DNA of 6,867 nt from Anaerolineales bacterium (GTDB lineage: Bacteria > Chloroflexota > Anaerolineae > Anaerolineales > Villigracilaceae): contig JADLCG010000112.1 in assembly GCA_020847355.1 (NCBI GenBank), positions 1 through 6,867 of the forward strand, read 5' to 3'. Position 1 is the first letter of the stretch. Each line of letters opens with the position of its first letter. The notes beneath the pieces are model-generated. The model did not search any database. It was not told the DNA's origin and saw only the letters and a list, made by a program, of their open reading frames with translations. A program made the position numbers and the translations under genes. Positions 5,077 through 6,867 of the stretch are shown here, one piece after another.

Positions 5077-6137
5077 ATCTATATCATGGCAAATTAGCTT
5101 TACAACAACGCGTCCTGCCGAGTTATCGCGTCCCATTTTTTGATCTATTAGCCAGCCGCTGTGAAGGCGGGCTGAATTTATTCGCCGGCTTGCCCCGCCC
5201 TGCGGAAATGATTCTCAGCGGCAAACCGCGAACCGCGCAATATACCGAAGCGCGCAATCTGCACTTGTTTGGCGGAAAATTTTACCTATGTTACCAACGC
5301 GGTTTGATTAGTTGGTTGGAGAAATCAAATCCTACGGCTTTGATTGTCGAAGCCAACCCAAGATATTTAGCCGCGCCTTCAGCAATTCGCTGGATGCATG
5401 AACGCGATAGAAAAGTAATTGGCTGGGGCTTGGGCGCGCCGAAACAAAGCCGCCTCTGGAAGAATTTCATCAATCAGTTTGACGGGCTGATTGCATACAG
5501 TCAACGCGGCGCGGAAGAGTATGCGCAATTGGATTTTCCGCGCGAGAAGATTTTTATCGCGCATAATTCTGTTTCATTCGCTCCAGATTTTCCCTTGCCT
5601 GCTCGCCCCCCAAACTACAACGCGCAACCCGCCATTTTATTTGTTGGCAGGTTACAAGCCAGAAAAAAAGTTGATTTCCTGATTCGCGCCTGCGCCGAAA
5701 TGGAAACGCGCCCCAGCTTACGCATCGTTGGCGATGGGCCTGAGAGAGAGAAATTGAAATCCCTCGCCGAGCAAATTTACCCGCAAACGGAATTCATCGG
5801 CGCTAAGCACGGCGCTGAACTAAAACCGTATTTTGAACAAGCCGATCTGTTCGTTTTGCCCGGCACGGGCGGGCTGGCGGTACAGGAAGCCATGAGCTAT
5901 GGATTGCCAATTATCGTCGCCAAGGGGGATGGCACGCAGGATGATCTCGTTCGTGAGAAAAATGGCTGGCAGATCGAGCCTGAAAATTATGCGGCGCTGG
6001 TTTCTGCAATGCAAAACGCGCTATCTAACGTAGCGCGTTTACGAGTTATGGGTCAGGAATCGTTTCGCATTGTCGCGGAAGAAATCAACCTGCAACAAAT
6101 GGCGGAGGTTTTTATTAAGGCAGTTTCACTTGCGTAG
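5073..6137 (+). CDS. GT4-type glycosyltransferase (last of operon)
   Basis: This 354-residue GT-B glycosyltransferase of the GT4 type probably acts in the cytoplasm on the same glycan as the first operon enzyme. Features are the N-terminal QQRVLPSYRVPFFD (11-24, typical of this subgroup), GWGLG (117-121), ILFVGRLQARKKVD (188-201) opening the donor domain, VGDGPER (219-225), and PGTGGLAVQEAMSYGLPII (263-281). E272 is the second Glu of EX7E, but the first position (residue 264) is Gly, as in other GT4 members with a PGxGG loop. The frame is open back to 4917, but that stretch is the coding sequence of the membrane protein in another frame. The ATG at 5073, overlapping the preceding stop as ATGA, gives the proper N-terminus. 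There is no clear Shine-Dalgarno sequence, so translation is probably coupled. The 3' end overlaps the convergent SH3 gene by 23 bases. Confidence 0.87.
   Translation: MNLYHGKLALQQRVLPSYRVPFFDLLASRCEGGLNLFAGLPRPAEMILSGKPRTAQYTEARNLHLFGGKFYLCYQRGLISWLEKSNPTALIVEANPRYLAAPSAIRWMHERDRKVIGWGLGAPKQSRLWKNFINQFDGLIAYSQRGAEEYAQLDFPREKIFIAHNSVSFAPDFPLPARPPNYNAQPAILFVGRLQARKKVDFLIRACAEMETRPSLRIVGDGPEREKLKSLAEQIYPQTEFIGAKHGAELKPYFEQADLFVLPGTGGLAVQEAMSYGLPIIVAKGDGTQDDLVREKNGWQIEPENYAALVSAMQNALSNVARLRVMGQESFRIVAEEINLQQMAEVFIKAVSLA
6014..6040. terminator. Perfect 10-bp stem-loop, possible terminator of the SH3 gene
   Basis: AAACGCGCTA (6014-6023) pairs perfectly with TAGCGCGTTT (6031-6040) around a seven-base loop. 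For minus-strand transcripts it starts 74 bases past the SH3-protein stop, and its 3' arm ends in TTTT, which resembles an intrinsic terminator with a short U-run. On the plus strand it lies inside the glycosyltransferase coding sequence, about 95 bases before its stop. The pairing is seen directly; termination is inferred and the short U-run weakens it. Confidence 0.4.
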
Positions 6138-6867
6138 CCAGCACAAAGCCTTCCACGCCGTTTTGCGTCCGCACCTTGATCCATTGATTGGCTTTGCCGA
6201 TTTTGGCTTGCGCCTTTTTCGCGTCGTCCAAAACTACCAGCTTAGATTTCATCGGTTGCGTAGCGAGGATTTTCGCTTTCTGTGAAGCGCTGGCGTAAAT
6301 ATTCGCGCCTAATCGCCCCACGCGGGCATTGACCACGATCACAAAATCATTCGCGCTGGGCGTTTGCGCGGGTTGCGGAGCAGGCGTGGAAACTGGCGGC
6401 GTAGTTGTTGTCGTTGGCGTTGTAACCGGAGTTGTCGGCGTAGAAGCCGGCGGAGTCGCCGCTACATTTTCCAAATACCACGCCGCAGTAAAACCTTCTT
6501 TGCCGTCTGCGGTTCGCACGCGCACCCATTGATTCACGCCGCCCACTTTGGAAGCGCCATCCGCTTCGAGCAAAGTTAACAAAGCGCCAGCCTGAGCCAC
6601 AGTCACCACATTTTGCATTGAGGAAGTATCCACGCTGGAGCGGATGTTCAAGCCCCAAGTGACGCTGGCTTTTACTCGGGCGGTCGCGCCGCTTGAAGTT
6701 GGCGTACCCGTTGTCGGCGGGGCGGGCGGCGGCGTGTTATTCGTCCCGTAAGCCTCATATAAAATCACATGCGAGATCGCGCCTTGTAAATTTCTGCCTT
6801 GCGCGTAACGCTTCATCAAATAATCGGGTTGATTAATATCCGTTTGATAGGGCCACGGGTCGAGCAT
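6115..6867 (-). CDS. Bacterial SH3-domain protein, probably 5'-truncated by the window edge
   Basis: These 250 residues read to the right edge. An ATG sits exactly at 6867, but the first 41 residues (DPWPYQTDINQPDY through ISHVILYEAYG) look like the end of a preceding folded domain, and no signal peptide is visible. The gene therefore probably continues beyond the window. A Pro/Thr/Ser linker (42-62) leads to a first bacterial SH3 domain (about 67-133: LNIRSSVD at 73-80, W114-V-R-V-R, EGFTAAWYL at 124-132). A long Pro/Thr linker (134-171) leads to a second, more divergent SH3 domain (about 174-250: W229-I-K-V-R, EGFVLATQVKL at 239-249). Such domains in extracellular or envelope proteins bind peptidoglycan or proteins, and Pro/Thr linkers are typical of exported proteins. 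If so, this protein acts outside the membrane. It is convergent with the glycan operon. Confidence 0.8.
   Translation of the reverse strand: MLDPWPYQTDINQPDYLMKRYAQGRNLQGAISHVILYEAYGTNNTPPPAPPTTGTPTSSGATARVKASVTWGLNIRSSVDTSSMQNVVTVAQAGALLTLLEADGASKVGGVNQWVRVRTADGKEGFTAAWYLENVAATPPASTPTTPVTTPTTTTTPPVSTPAPQPAQTPSANDFVIVVNARVGRLGANIYASASQKAKILATQPMKSKLVVLDDAKKAQAKIGKANQWIKVRTQNGVEGFVLATQVKLP

Noticed and set aside
6400..6460. Repeated GTTG/GGCG-rich segment suggesting a DNA repeat array
   Set aside because: It encodes the Thr/Pro linker between the SH3 domains. The repetition comes from low-complexity protein sequence, with no regular spacer pattern, so it is not a CRISPR or a separate element.
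6329..6579. Plus-strand open frames opposite the SH3 gene
   Set aside because: They are antisense to the Pro/Thr linker, with Arg- and Val-rich low-complexity translations and no ribosome site; shadows of the real gene.

Overview
The window looks like chromosomal DNA from a bacterium of moderate GC content, most plausibly a Chloroflexota member of the Anaerolineae type. That placement is an inference from the style of the proteins: a GT-C-like membrane protein, GT4 glycosyltransferases, a bacterial-SH3 protein with Pro/Thr linkers, and a deoxynucleoside kinase. It is not from any search.

The left 487 bases hold no gene. They read as a replication origin: three perfect DnaA boxes (TTATCCACA), one perfect degenerate-consensus box and several near matches. 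At the extreme left, two abutting minus-strand boxes are followed by a short GC-rich spacer and a run of TAG/TAA-type triplets in an AT-rich tract. This is the layout of the DnaA-box/DnaA-trio unwinding element described in Bacillus subtilis. The region also carries three spaced copies of a CCCCCA(A/T)AT motif, one inside a perfect 16-bp palindrome. The gene left of the origin is outside the window.

Positions 488-2159 carry two minus-strand genes reading toward the origin, 34 bases apart: a deoxynucleoside kinase (upstream) and a nucleotidyltransferase-fold protein (downstream). A short divergent intergenic region (2160-2219) contains a palindromic TTATAA. It can supply a -10 element for both strands, and for the plus strand it sits exactly where a leaderless mRNA would start.

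Positions 2220-6137 are a tight plus-strand operon of four genes with gaps of 1 and 3 bases and then a 4-base ATGA overlap: a GT4 glycosyltransferase, a small SnoaL/CaMKII-association-domain-like protein, a polytopic GT-C-like membrane protein, and a second GT4 glycosyltransferase. Together they look like a cell-surface glycan or glycoconjugate assembly unit: cytoplasmic sugar transfer by the GT4 enzymes, and possibly lipid-linked sugar transfer at the outer membrane face by the GT-C-like protein. The substrate cannot be deduced.

Positions 6115-6867 carry the minus-strand 3' part, or possibly all, of a protein with two bacterial SH3 domains, convergent with the operon and overlapping it by 23 bases. 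A perfect 10-bp stem-loop inside the last GT gene lies just past its stop and may terminate its transcription.

I see no RNA genes, insertion sequences or CRISPR arrays. The most notable content is the origin and its fine structure. The protein genes belong to known broad families.
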